In this document: positions 54,902 through 63,985 of the stretch, piece after piece | Layout of the letters: every line of letters begins with the position of its first letter | Position numbering within the stretch: the stretch's first letter is position 1 | Notes under the pieces: generated by a model | Database searches by the model: none | What the model was told of the DNA's origin: nothing | The model's input: the letters and a program-made list of their open reading frames with translations, nothing else | Translations under genes and position numbers: made by a program | From: Methanosalsum natronophilum | Lineage (GTDB): Archaea > Halobacteriota > Methanosarcinia > Methanosarcinales > Methanosarcinaceae | Direction: 5' to 3' | Assembly: GCF_024808815.1 (NCBI RefSeq) | Contig: NZ_JANUCS010000010.1 | Location: forward strand, 1 to 64,000 | Length of the DNA stretch: 64,000 bases

Positions 54902-55780
54902 ATGGACGTGAAAAAAGCAGTAATACCAGCAGCAGGCCTTGGAACTCGATTCTTACCAGTAACAAAATCGATGCCTAAAGAAATGTTACCCATAATTGAT
55001 AAGCCCGTTATTCATTACGTTGTAGAAGAAGCAATAGCTTCAGGGATAGATGATATCATATTTATTACTGGAAGAAATAAAAGATCGATTGAAGATTATT
55101 TCGATGAATCACCAGAACTTGAAATGCATCTTTCTCAAAGAAATAAAAACGAGTTGTTGGAAATGGTTCAAGAAATCTCTTCATTAGCAGATATTCATTA
55201 TATAAGGCAAAAAGAACCAAAGGGACTCGGGGATGCAATCCTCACTGCAGAAAAGCATATCGGAGATGAACCATTTGCAGTTCTTCTAGGTGATGACATT
55301 ATCACTAACAATAAACCTTGCACAAAACAACTTATCGAGAAATTTCAGTATTTAAGGCAATCAGTATTAGCCGTGGAGGAAGTTCCATCTGAGAAAGTTA
55401 GCAGTTATGGTATAATTAGTGGTAATCTAATTGATGATTCACTATACTCACTTGAAGAAATAATTGAGAAACCAGCTATTTCTGAAGCACCATCTAATAT
55501 TGGAACCATTGGTAGATACGTTTTTACTCCAGACATATTTGACTGCATAAAAAAAATAGATATTGGTCATGGAGGGGAAGTTCAGTTAACTGATGCCATC
55601 CGTCTACTAAATAAGACACAGCAGGTTTATGCATACAGATTTACAGGAAATCGATATGATACTGGCGATAAGCTCGGGTATGTGAAAGCAATTATAGATT
55701 TTGCTGTGAAAAATGAAGACATGGAAGAAAAAATAAAAGAACACATCAAATGCAAACCATTTCTACAAAGCAGAGATTAA
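54902..55780 (+). CDS. galU: UTP-glucose-1-phosphate uridylyltransferase
   Basis: Makes UDP-glucose from UTP and glucose 1-phosphate. From the ATG at 54902 the 292-residue protein reads VKKAVIPAAGLGTRFLPVTK, then PKEMLPIIDKPVIHYVVEEA. RQKEPKGLGDAILTAE, LLGDDII (metal Asp) and GGEVQLTDAI follow, all standard for GalU. A TTG-initiated longer frame from 54878 is not needed. It lies 98 bases after the flippase gene. It converges on the glycosyltransferase gene. Confidence 0.95.
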   Translation: MDVKKAVIPAAGLGTRFLPVTKSMPKEMLPIIDKPVIHYVVEEAIASGIDDIIFITGRNKRSIEDYFDESPELEMHLSQRNKNELLEMVQEISSLADIHYIRQKEPKGLGDAILTAEKHIGDEPFAVLLGDDIITNNKPCTKQLIEKFQYLRQSVLAVEEVPSEKVSSYGIISGNLIDDSLYSLEEIIEKPAISEAPSNIGTIGRYVFTPDIFDCIKKIDIGHGGEVQLTDAIRLLNKTQQVYAYRFTGNRYDTGDKLGYVKAIIDFAVKNEDMEEKIKEHIKCKPFLQSRD

Positions 55781-55791
55781 TAGATCTCTGT

Positions 55792-56922
55792 TCAAACCTT
55801 CTCTCTTTCAACCGCCTTCCATATATGTTTATCTTTGAACATATGTAATAGACTAACAAAAAGATAGAGTTGATGCCATATAAACGAAGACAATAGGTTT
55901 GGACGTATTTTTCCTGAAATCAGAACAAAGAAAAATAACAGTACAAAAAGAGTCCCATAAATCACTTGAATTTGGCTTAGAACATAAGACCAAAGCATAA
56001 CACTTGCAAAAAAAGTAGTAGGGACTATAAAGAACATAGCAAATCTTAGTGGATAAACTAAAATACCAAACTTACCATACTTTCTAGAAAACATATCCTT
56101 ATTGTATAATGTAGCTTCAAGTAACCTTGCTGCCCTTCTGATCTTTTGCCTTCTTTGTTGCTTCAAATCCGAGGTAATGTACTCATAAAACTTAGCTTGT
56201 GGTTCATAAACAGTCCTAAAACCATTGCGAATGATTCTTAGAGCCATTCCTGCATCTGATGCCCCATGGTTCTCAGGAATAGGAGTAAATGCTTCCTTTT
56301 TTAAAGCTATCAGAGGTCCATTAAAGCAGTAAGTTGAATGGAGACCACTTTCCCAAGTACACATCTTACCATAAACTGAACGATAAGCTTTCTCAGAGCC
56401 CGTGGTAAATGACATTTTTTTTAATACAGGTTGAAGTTCACCGCAAACTGCCCCTATATCATCTTCACTCAAAAGACGTGCTATTGCCCTTTCTAATGCA
56501 TTATCTTCAAAGACCACATCAGCATCAGTGGTGATTACAATATCGGTATTAGCACTCTCTACACCAAGGTTAACAGAAACATTAGTGCCACTCCTCTGTT
56601 CTTTTAATATTACTTCACCCGAAATCCCATATTTATTAAATGCAGTCTTAGCTAGTTCTACAGTACTATCTGAAGACCCATCGTCTACTACAATAACATG
56701 AATATTATTCGTGGGATAGGACACATCATCAACTAAATTTTTAATTCTGTGTTCAATCACTTCACTCTCATTATAGGTTGGAATGACTACACTTATATCT
56801 GGATATTTATCCAGCTCAAGTGCTACAGTGTCATCAGTAAATAAAACTGCAAGCACATAGATCAAATAAATAATAACAGGAATTAAGCTAATAGCCAGTG
56901 CTAAAATAATCATGGAAAGCAT
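55792..56922 (-). CDS. membrane glycosyltransferase, GT2 family
   Basis: A processive-type GT-A glycosyltransferase of 376 residues, with one N-terminal membrane segment (3-29) and a cytoplasmic catalytic domain. VVIPTYNESEVIEHR is near 46-60, with VDDGSSDST for the nucleotide sugar, TTDADVVFEDNA for the metal and QQRRQKIRRAARL, a QxxRW-like motif. Two or three C-terminal membrane segments follow. It resembles hyaluronan/cellulose synthase relatives. It is convergent with galU, whose product could feed it UDP-sugar. Confidence 0.9.
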   Translation of the reverse strand: MLSMIILALAISLIPVIIYLIYVLAVLFTDDTVALELDKYPDISVVIPTYNESEVIEHRIKNLVDDVSYPTNNIHVIVVDDGSSDSTVELAKTAFNKYGISGEVILKEQRSGTNVSVNLGVESANTDIVITTDADVVFEDNALERAIARLLSEDDIGAVCGELQPVLKKMSFTTGSEKAYRSVYGKMCTWESGLHSTYCFNGPLIALKKEAFTPIPENHGASDAGMALRIIRNGFRTVYEPQAKFYEYITSDLKQQRRQKIRRAARLLEATLYNKDMFSRKYGKFGILVYPLRFAMFFIVPTTFFASVMLWSYVLSQIQVIYGTLFVLLFFFVLISGKIRPNLLSSFIWHQLYLFVSLLHMFKDKHIWKAVEREKV

Positions 56923-57058
56923 GAATTACATTATTGTTTATATCTAATATAAGTCTTTGATGTTTTACTATTTCTAATCAGCTTGACTCCTTGTGACCCA
57001 GAACAAATTGATCAATTCAACATTATTTTACCATTTTACCAATAACTCCATTTCCTAC

Positions 57059-57119
57059 TTTATATACCATAATGTATATATATAATGTATTTGTTATTTT
57101 ATTGTACATTATAGTACAA
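57059..57119 (+). promoter_or_regulatory. trp operon promoter and palindromic operator
   Basis: TTTATATA at 57059-57066 and GTATATATATAATG near 57074-57087 are TATA candidates. At 57102-57119 lies the perfect inverted repeat TTGTAC-N6-GTACAA. It contains TGTACA, the core reported for the TRP box bound by the archaeal repressor TrpY. It sits about 33 bases before the trpD ATG, over or just after the expected transcript start, where a repressor would block initiation. Confidence 0.6.
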
Positions 57120-57151
57120 AAATATACATTTTACGCATTGCTGGTGATTAA

Positions 57152-58219
57152 ATGAAGAGTTGCATAAAAAAGGTAACTGAAGGATTCGATCTTACATGTA
57201 AAGAAGCAGAAAAAGCTATGAATATGATATTTAAGGAGGCAACTGATGCTCAAATTGCAGCATTTCTTATTGCTCTAAGAATGAAAAGTGTCACCGACGA
57301 TGAACTTACAGGATTTGCTAAAGGTATGCGAAAAGCTAGCAACAGAATTCATCCAAAAACAACTGGAACTATCATTGATACATGTGGAACTGGAGGTGAC
57401 CTACACAATACGATCAATGTATCGACAATTTCAGCAATAATAGCCTCTGCTGCGGGAGTTCCTGTGGCAAAGCATGGAAACTATTCAGTCACTTCACTTT
57501 CAGGAAGTGCTGATATGTTGAAAAGTTTAGGTATACGTATAGATTGTTCACCAAAAGAAGTAGAAGATTCAATTGAGAAAATTGGGATTGGATTTATGTT
57601 AGCTCCATTATTTCATCCTTCTATGAAAAGGGTTGCAGGTATTAGGAGAGAGCTTGGAGTTCATACAATATTCAATATATTAGGACCTTTAACAAATCCT
57701 GCTGGAGCTGAAGGGCAGGTTATTGGAGTATATGACAAGAATTTGTGTGAACCTATGGCAAGAGTACTAAGAAACCTTGGTGTTAAAAGAGGTTTGGTTG
57801 TCCATGGAGATAGAATGGATGAGATATCAAACATTTCAGAGACCTTTGTAGCTGAAATTAATAACGATTTTATCAAAACCTATATTTTAAAACCTGAAGA
57901 ATTAGGTGTTAAAAGATCAACTGCGCCCGAAATTGTAGGTGGAACCGCTGATGAGAATGCTCAGGATGCTCTTTATATACTAAATGGCGAAAAGGGTCCT
58001 AAAAGGGATCTAATTGTGATAAATGCAGCTGCTTCATTATACGTAGCTGGTATTGTACCGTCTATAAAAGACGGAGTTATGTTAGCTGAAAATATAATTG
58101 ATAGCGGAAAAGCATTGAAAAAACTAGCAGATTTTAAAAAATATTCTAATTCTAAGGACGATTCTAATGATAGTACCTCGAGTAAAGATATGCGGCTTAA
58201 AGTCGGTTGCAGATATTGA
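57152..58219 (+). CDS. trpD: anthranilate phosphoribosyltransferase
   Basis: Transfers phosphoribosyl to anthranilate, the second tryptophan step. The 355-residue protein has DTCGTGGDLHNTINVSTISA near 75-94 (phosphoribosyl pyrophosphate loop), KHGNYSVTSLSGSADML, RRELGVHTIFNILGPLTNPAG and HGDRMDEIS. GGTGAT before ATG is a good ribosome-binding site. The last 25 residues are a Ser/Asp/Lys-rich tail that overlaps trpF by 53 bases in another frame, which suggests a read-through extension after loss of an earlier stop. Confidence 0.95.
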   Translation: MKSCIKKVTEGFDLTCKEAEKAMNMIFKEATDAQIAAFLIALRMKSVTDDELTGFAKGMRKASNRIHPKTTGTIIDTCGTGGDLHNTINVSTISAIIASAAGVPVAKHGNYSVTSLSGSADMLKSLGIRIDCSPKEVEDSIEKIGIGFMLAPLFHPSMKRVAGIRRELGVHTIFNILGPLTNPAGAEGQVIGVYDKNLCEPMARVLRNLGVKRGLVVHGDRMDEISNISETFVAEINNDFIKTYILKPEELGVKRSTAPEIVGGTADENAQDALYILNGEKGPKRDLIVINAAASLYVAGIVPSIKDGVMLAENIIDSGKALKKLADFKKYSNSKDDSNDSTSSKDMRLKVGCRY

Positions 58220-58859
58220 GATCGCTACACGATATGGAGCTGATGCAGTCGGATTTATAACAAACGTTCCTGTTCATACTCCACGAAATATTGATATTAA
58301 AACTGCATCTGGTCTCATTTCTAAGGTTCCACTTTTTGTTAAAAGTGTAATGGTTATCATGCCAGTAGATGCAAAAGAGGCTGTAGATATGATAAGGTTA
58401 GCAAAGCCCGATATTGTCCAAATACACTCTGAAATTGGTGTTGATCAAATGAACAATTTAAGACAAATGTGCAGTATCCCTATAATAAAATCATTTTCAG
58501 TACCAACTGATGACATACTAAACCCAGAAGAAATGGGGGAACAATTGATTAAATCCATCCTGAAGTACGAAAATAAAGATTTGATAGATGCCATTCTTTT
58601 AGACAGTTATAGCTTACAAAGAGCTGGTGGGACTGGGTATGTACATCGATGGGATATTAGTAGAAATATAGTATTGAATTCATCTCTACCAATAATACTT
58701 GCAGGTGGATTGAATTCAAGTAATGTACAGGATGCAATAACTCAAGTCTTGCCTTATGGTCTAGATGTTTCTTCTTCATTAGAGTCAGAGGGACATAAAG
58801 ATGAGACTAAGGTAAAACAATTTATGATGAAAACCAGGTGTCTGAATGATTTCATTTGA
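58167..58859 (+). CDS. trpF: phosphoribosylanthranilate isomerase
   Basis: Third tryptophan step, an Amadori rearrangement on a TIM barrel. The 230-residue protein starts VPRVKICGLKSVADIEIA (catalytic Cys 9 in KICGL) and has YGADAVGFI, PDIVQIHSE and ILLDSYSLQRAGGTG, with LAGGLNSSNVQDAI at the phosphate site. It overlaps trpD by 53 bases and trpE by 14. It is a stand-alone enzyme, not fused to trpC, which is absent from this cluster. Confidence 0.94.
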   Translation: MIVPRVKICGLKSVADIEIATRYGADAVGFITNVPVHTPRNIDIKTASGLISKVPLFVKSVMVIMPVDAKEAVDMIRLAKPDIVQIHSEIGVDQMNNLRQMCSIPIIKSFSVPTDDILNPEEMGEQLIKSILKYENKDLIDAILLDSYSLQRAGGTGYVHRWDISRNIVLNSSLPIILAGGLNSSNVQDAITQVLPYGLDVSSSLESEGHKDETKVKQFMMKTRCLNDFI

Positions 58860-60423
58860 TATTACAAAAGAACAGTTCATTGACTTATACCAAAATGCAC
58901 GATGTCCTGCTATAATTCAGTTAATGTGCGAAATTGATACTTCGTGTACTCCCCTTCAATTATACGAAAGTGTTAAAGATAGTGATTATTCTTATCTCTT
59001 AGAGTCCGTAGAAAAAGAAAAAAAACGTGCTAGATACTCTTTTGTTGGTTTTGAGCCTGAAATGGTCATTTCAATTAAAAATAGAAATATTTATGTGAAT
59101 GAGTTGCGGTCATCAAGTCTTACGAAGACTTTAACTTCCAACATAATGTCTATATCTAAGTTCTCAGATGATATTGAGGAAAAAAATGTTTTCGAGATAT
59201 TAAATGGAATTGATGTCCTTAAAGCACTTAGTCATATATTCCCTAAATCTAATGATACTGATTTTTTAAACTTTAAGACGTTTGATAGGCAAACTTTTCT
59301 TGGTGGAGCAATTGGTTATAATTCATATGATATTGTTTTTGATTGCTGGTTAGATCGTGAAAAACGGGTACAAGATTCAACTAATCCCGATATGCAGTAT
59401 GCCATCAGTAGCAAAACATTCATTTTTGATCACGTTGCTGACAAAAGTTATATCGTTTTAACCCCATTTTTGACTACTAACGATGATCCTGAAAAGATAT
59501 ATGATAGTGCTATAAGTGAAGCTGAAAAACTTTATCAATTAGCAAAAAGTGCAGAAAATATTAATCTTACAGATATACCTCAGCCACAAATTGCAGGTTC
59601 ACCAAAATGTAGCATTGACCAAGATGAATATATGAACATGGTTGAGATTGCAAAGGAACATATCATCAATGGTGATATTTTTCAAGTAGTTCTATCAAGG
59701 AAATATAGTTTCCCATATAATGAAAAACCTGTTAAATTGTATCATAGGTTAAGAAACATTAATCCTAGTCCCTATATGTACTTATTTAAGTTTAAAGAAT
59801 TAAGTATAGTAGGAGCGAGTCCAGAGACCTTATTGACAGTGCATAATAGGAAAATAATTATTAACCCGATTGCTGGTACATGTCCACGAGGTCAAAACGA
59901 AGTTGAAGATAAAAAGTACGCTGAAAAAATGATTTGTGATGAAAAAGAGCGTGCTGAACATACAATGTTAGTTGACCTTGGAAGAAATGATGTGAGAATG
60001 GTATCCAAGCCAGGGACAGTTGACGTTGAAGAATTAATGAGTGTCATTAAATATTCTCACGTACAACACATCGAGAGTACAGTAACTGGGATTCTTAGAG
60101 ATGAGTGTGATCAATTTGATGCCACAAGAGCTACTTTTCCGGCTGGAACACTTTCTGGTGCACCTAAAATTCGTGCCATGGAGATCATTGATGAACTCGA
60201 ACAATCCTCAAGGGGTGTATATGGAGGTGGTGTTGGTTACTATTCTTGGAATGGAGATGCAGATTTTGCAATCGTAATCAGAACTGTAGTTATTGATGGT
60301 AATATTGCAACTGTACAAGCTGGTGCTGGAATTGTTGCTGACTCAATTCCTGAAAATGAATATATTGAAACTGAGCGGAAGATGGGAGCAATGCTTCAAA
60401 CGATTGGAGCTGATACTTTATGA
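58846..60423 (+). CDS. trpE: anthranilate synthase component I
   Basis: Converts chorismate with ammonia to anthranilate. The 525-residue protein shows an N-terminal regulatory half with LLESVEKEKKRARYSFVGFEPE, where LLES is the usual start of the tryptophan feedback site. The catalytic chorismate-binding half carries FQVVLSRKY, INPSPYMYLFKF, GASPETLL, PIAGTCPRG and FPAGTLSGAPKIRAMEIIDELE. The acceptor DLGRNDVRMV is present. It overlaps trpF and trpG, so expression is coupled. Confidence 0.96.
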   Translation: MISFDITKEQFIDLYQNARCPAIIQLMCEIDTSCTPLQLYESVKDSDYSYLLESVEKEKKRARYSFVGFEPEMVISIKNRNIYVNELRSSSLTKTLTSNIMSISKFSDDIEEKNVFEILNGIDVLKALSHIFPKSNDTDFLNFKTFDRQTFLGGAIGYNSYDIVFDCWLDREKRVQDSTNPDMQYAISSKTFIFDHVADKSYIVLTPFLTTNDDPEKIYDSAISEAEKLYQLAKSAENINLTDIPQPQIAGSPKCSIDQDEYMNMVEIAKEHIINGDIFQVVLSRKYSFPYNEKPVKLYHRLRNINPSPYMYLFKFKELSIVGASPETLLTVHNRKIIINPIAGTCPRGQNEVEDKKYAEKMICDEKERAEHTMLVDLGRNDVRMVSKPGTVDVEELMSVIKYSHVQHIESTVTGILRDECDQFDATRATFPAGTLSGAPKIRAMEIIDELEQSSRGVYGGGVGYYSWNGDADFAIVIRTVVIDGNIATVQAGAGIVADSIPENEYIETERKMGAMLQTIGADTL

Positions 60424-60995
60424 AAACATTGTTCATTAATAACAGAGACTCTTTTGTATGGAACCTCGTTGATTATTTCTCTATAAATGGAAGTGAAACA
60501 CAAGTTGTACCTAACAACATTTCATTGAAAAGTATCAAAAAAATAGATCCTGATAGTATTGTAATTTCACCTGGTCCCGGGAATCCTGACAATTTCAAGG
60601 ATATAGGAAATTGTATCAATATCATATCATATTTTAAAGATATGATACCAATCCTAGGTGTGTGTCTTGGACACCAAGCAATAAATACAGCATTTGGAGG
60701 AGAAACTGGACGTTCAATGAGCGGGCCAGTACATGGTAAAGAATGTGAGATTTATCATAATAGATCATCTTTATTTCAAGATATACCTGATCCGTTTTTA
60801 AGTGCTAGATACCATTCATTGGCTATCGTAAAGCTTGGAGACAATTTGGAAGTAACTGCAAAATCTAATGATGGTATTATAATGGGTATTTCTCATGAAC
60901 AACTTCCTATATATGGGGTCCAATTCCATCCAGAATCGATACTCACTCAAGAAGGAAAAAACATTATAAAGAACTTCTTGAGTATAGTTAAATGA
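60420..60995 (+). CDS. trpG: anthranilate synthase component II (glutamine amidotransferase)
   Basis: Supplies ammonia from glutamine to TrpE. The 191-residue class I amidotransferase has SPGPGNPDN near 43-51, the nucleophile in LGVCLGHQAIN near 77-87 and the His-Glu pair in VQFHPESILT near 169-178. Its ATG overlaps the trpE stop (ATGA). It closes the D-F-E-G group; trpC, trpB and trpA must lie elsewhere. Confidence 0.96.
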   Translation: MKTLFINNRDSFVWNLVDYFSINGSETQVVPNNISLKSIKKIDPDSIVISPGPGNPDNFKDIGNCINIISYFKDMIPILGVCLGHQAINTAFGGETGRSMSGPVHGKECEIYHNRSSLFQDIPDPFLSARYHSLAIVKLGDNLEVTAKSNDGIIMGISHEQLPIYGVQFHPESILTQEGKNIIKNFLSIVK

Positions 60996-61017
60996 AATAA
61001 AAAAAAATGAATCGGTT

Positions 61018-61584
61018 ATGTCTAAATTACAATCTATGTTTATAGGAATTACAGGTACACCAGGTACTGGCAAAACTAGTGTTACAAATACTTTAAAATC
61101 AGAGTACAACTATCAAATTCTTGACCTGTATAACTTTATTGAAGAGTATCAACCAGAAAATATTATGGATCCTAAACGTGATTCTTTAATTGTAGATACC
61201 GAGATACTCAGAAAGCAAATAAACAGCACATTAAAGTATACTGTAAATGAGCCACTTGTTATAGATGGCCATTTATCACATTATGTAGTAGATAATGCAA
61301 TTGTCCTCAGGGCTCCACCAGAGATAATTGAAAAGCGTTTAGCATTGAGAAATTATTCTGAATCGAAAGTAACCGAGAATGTTGAGGCAGAAATTTTAGA
61401 TGTGATTTTGGTTGAAGCATTTGAACTCTGTGAAAATGTCTTTGAGATCGATACCAGTGGAAAAGACATTAACACAGTTGCTATGTATGCTGATTATATT
61501 ATATCTAGTTTAAAACAGAATAAAATTGATAGGTTAGAGAAGTTCAGGCCTGGAAATGTAGATTGGACGGAAAGGTCCATTTAA
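61018..61584 (+). CDS. AK6/Fap7-like adenylate kinase
   Basis: Small P-loop NMP kinase/ATPase of the AK6 (hCINAP, Fap7) family, which in eukaryotes and archaea helps final 18S/16S maturation with ribosomal protein uS11. The 188 residues have the Walker A motif GTPGTGKTS near 13-21, IVDTEILRKQI, VIDGHLSHY near 81-89 and the lid region LRAPPEIIEKRLALRNYSESKVTENVEAEI. The start may be at residue 7 (MFIGITG). It lies 22 bases after trpG, in frame for cotranscription, but belongs functionally with the Rio1 and KH genes at the window's left end. Confidence 0.88.
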   Translation: MSKLQSMFIGITGTPGTGKTSVTNTLKSEYNYQILDLYNFIEEYQPENIMDPKRDSLIVDTEILRKQINSTLKYTVNEPLVIDGHLSHYVVDNAIVLRAPPEIIEKRLALRNYSESKVTENVEAEILDVILVEAFELCENVFEIDTSGKDINTVAMYADYIISSLKQNKIDRLEKFRPGNVDWTERSI

Positions 61585-61742
61585 TTCACCTTCTCTTTTA
61601 ACAAAAATGCATGATGCTTTTTTCAATCATTTTGTATCGCTATAGTTCATCTCACATCATTGCTTAACAAAATATGGTATTGTTCGCTCTCATGTATACA
61701 TACTATCTTACAATATGAGGCGAACAGTTTCTAGTTCAATCA

Positions 61743-61949
61743 TCAGTTATCATTTTGTGGTGGTACTGGTTGATCAGGAGTTACTCCATAATATTTTGTA
61801 CGAGCTTTTCCAAAAGGACAGCCCTCTTCGCCCAGAATACTAAGTTCTATTTCCTGAAGTTTTTTAGCTATTGAATTGCCTGACCTTGCTCCTTTGCAAA
61901 TAATACAATAATTTTCACAAAATACTGGTGGCTTATTTTCATCTCCCAT
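61743..61949 (-). CDS. small Cys-containing protein, function unknown
   Basis: A 68-residue soluble protein with Cys at about 11, 15, 18 and 44 (FCENYCIICKGA and EEGCPFGKA), which could bind a metal or cluster. The tail is proline rich (VTPDQPVPPQ). AGGTGAT lies shortly before ATG. It resembles small methanogen proteins that I cannot name with certainty. It stands alone between the kinase and the nicotinamide nucleotide gene. Confidence 0.65.
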   Translation of the reverse strand: MGDENKPPVFCENYCIICKGARSGNSIAKKLQEIELSILGEEGCPFGKARTKYYGVTPDQPVPPQNDN

Positions 61950-62231
61950 ATATTAATCACCTCAATTAATCAGTGTCTTAACAAGTGAAATAATTAACCC
62001 AAAAAATGTTAATAAGAATTTTTTCATTACAGTTCCGTAGTCTTAAGCCCATTGTAACTCAATTTAGGTACAGATTTTAAAATCAATAAAAATAATAAAT
62101 AAATATTCCAATCACTTGAAAGGTTTTAGAAAGAAATGACTATTTCATTAACAATTAAAAAATAATCTTACATAATAATTTGGCTTTTGTTCTACATAAC
62201 CCCTTTAACGCAGGTGTAATGTTAGCAACCT

Positions 62232-62744
62232 TTATGGATCATCACTCATTGCTAGGTTCCTTAGCCTATCGGCTCCATTCACTTCCTCAATAACATCGGC
62301 TACTTCAGGAGATACGAGGTGTTTCCAATCTTCTCCCTTCAACATTCTTGAGCGGATCTCAGTACCAGAGTATTGGCTTCTTAGATACATTGGTGGTTGT
62401 TTTACTTTAACATTAGCTTCCTTAAAAAGTTGAATAACTAATGGATTGTTAGAATAAACTATTTCAAATGGGGGTGTTCTTGCTGTAACATAAGCTACCC
62501 AAACAGTATTTTGTTTTATATCTTCTATTGGCATAGCATAGTGAGGAATACCTGAATTACCTAAAGCATGTCGGATCATCATAACCCTTTCACCTGCCGT
62601 AAAAGGGTCTGTAAGTTCATGACTTCTTTGAGCACTTCCAATCCCAATTACCACTTCATCTACTTCTTTGGCAATCATCTCAAGCACTGCCTGATGTCCT
62701 AAATGAAATGGTTGAAATCTTCCAATATAAAAAGCTCTTCTCAT
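62232..62744 (-). CDS. nadM: nicotinamide-nucleotide adenylyltransferase, archaeal type
   Basis: Joins NMN and ATP to make NAD. The 170-residue protein starts RRAFYIGRFQPFHLGHQAVL, with the nucleotidyltransferase HxGH at about 14-17, and has the second signature YSGTEIRSRML (ISxTxxR type) near 130-140. GIGSAQRSHELTDPFTAGER is the archaeal NadM landmark. The start at 62744 gives the usual family N-terminus; an ATG six codons upstream is possible. Neither has a strong ribosome-binding site. Confidence 0.93.
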   Translation of the reverse strand: MRRAFYIGRFQPFHLGHQAVLEMIAKEVDEVVIGIGSAQRSHELTDPFTAGERVMMIRHALGNSGIPHYAMPIEDIKQNTVWVAYVTARTPPFEIVYSNNPLVIQLFKEANVKVKQPPMYLRSQYSGTEIRSRMLKGEDWKHLVSPEVADVIEEVNGADRLRNLAMSDDP

Positions 62745-62956
62745 GTGCATTTCATGACCCATAATTTAACGAATTAAAAATAAAGTCTAGGAAGTTGGTG
62801 GTTTTTTTATTTGAGAAAAAATTTAATTATCACTAGATATTCGTTGAAAATAAAAACAATGTGCAAACAAGTTTCCGATACATAAAAATTACATCATTAG
62901 CCATACTCTTCACACTAAATTAAAGTTCAGCTTTACATAAGATATATAGATATGTA

Positions 62957-63985
62957 TCAGTAAATGCCTGCATCATCGAAAGTGAACTTTTCACACGCTT
63001 CTAAATAATGTTCGGTATTGTTAGAATGTTTCATGTCAGCTAGTTTCTTAATCAAAGACATACCTGGTTTTGGATCCTCCATAGTTTCTAAACCTTCTAC
63101 TAAATCAAAGTATTTCTGACCGGTTTCGGTTCTAATTAAGACACTATTCCATCCATCTGGTGCTCCAACTGAACCCACTGATATGTCTGCATGTATAGCA
63201 GTATAGTCACAGCAAGCATGGCATGGTTCCCTGGCTAATGGAGCGATTTCTGGGATAGGAACATTATGTGTTTCCCCATCTTTTGTGTATGCCCAGAATT
63301 TTCCTTTCGCAAAATCTAGTTTCATTACATCTGATACTTCAAGACCAAGTTTTTCTGGAATTATCTTTTCAGTCATGACATCATGATAAAAACTTTCCAT
63401 ACAGAAAAGACCTACCAGTAGGACAATCTTATCATTAATATTATCCATAATTAGCCTTGACCCATGGATCTGGCACGGAACACCAACTACAGCTATTCTT
63501 TCATATTGTTCAAATGGTTCCCTTAGTGCAGAAACTACTGAATCATAAGTATATTTAGTACCGGTTGTTTTATCCACGTCCTCTGGTTTGGTCATAAGAA
63601 TAAGTTCTGTCTGCCAGTTTTCATCCCTGACAATCCCAACAACGCAATCAATCTCATTTTTCTCTAATAATGATTTTAGTATAGCAGAGGTCACACCACC
63701 ATCTTGGCCTGGGATCGCACTTTTTGCAGCAAAGAAGTTTTGCACATTTTCAAATTCATCTTTGAGGTAGCCATGGACTACTGGACAAACTCTGCCGCAA
63801 GCGTAACATTTTTCGCATACTTCTGGAGCAGCTCCTTTGACATATAGTGTCAAATCATCTGGATCTCTAATTTCTGCCTTTGTATTAACGCTGACAGCTT
63901 TGACGGGGCACACTGCCGAACATGCCCCGCAAGCAGTACAGACATCATATTCAATGACTTCTGCAATCTTTGGATGCAATCTCAC
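62957..63985 (-). CDS. fpoF: F420H2 dehydrogenase subunit F (FpoF/FrhB family)
   Basis: Input module that oxidises coenzyme F420H2 and passes electrons to the membrane Fpo complex. The 342-residue protein has two [4Fe-4S] ferredoxin motifs, CTACGACSAVCP near 16-27 and CEKCYACGRVCP near 57-68. The FrhB core follows: GQDGGVTSAILKSLLE, GTKYTYDSVV, VVGVPCQIHGSRL, GLFCMESFYHD and CHACCDYTAIHADISVGSVGAP. It starts with GTG at 63985, three bases after GGAGG. In Methanosarcina fpoF lies apart from the main fpo operon, as here. A soluble F420-dependent oxidoreductase is the alternative. Confidence 0.88.
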   Translation of the reverse strand: MRLHPKIAEVIEYDVCTACGACSAVCPVKAVSVNTKAEIRDPDDLTLYVKGAAPEVCEKCYACGRVCPVVHGYLKDEFENVQNFFAAKSAIPGQDGGVTSAILKSLLEKNEIDCVVGIVRDENWQTELILMTKPEDVDKTTGTKYTYDSVVSALREPFEQYERIAVVGVPCQIHGSRLIMDNINDKIVLLVGLFCMESFYHDVMTEKIIPEKLGLEVSDVMKLDFAKGKFWAYTKDGETHNVPIPEIAPLAREPCHACCDYTAIHADISVGSVGAPDGWNSVLIRTETGQKYFDLVEGLETMEDPKPGMSLIKKLADMKHSNNTEHYLEACEKFTFDDAGIY

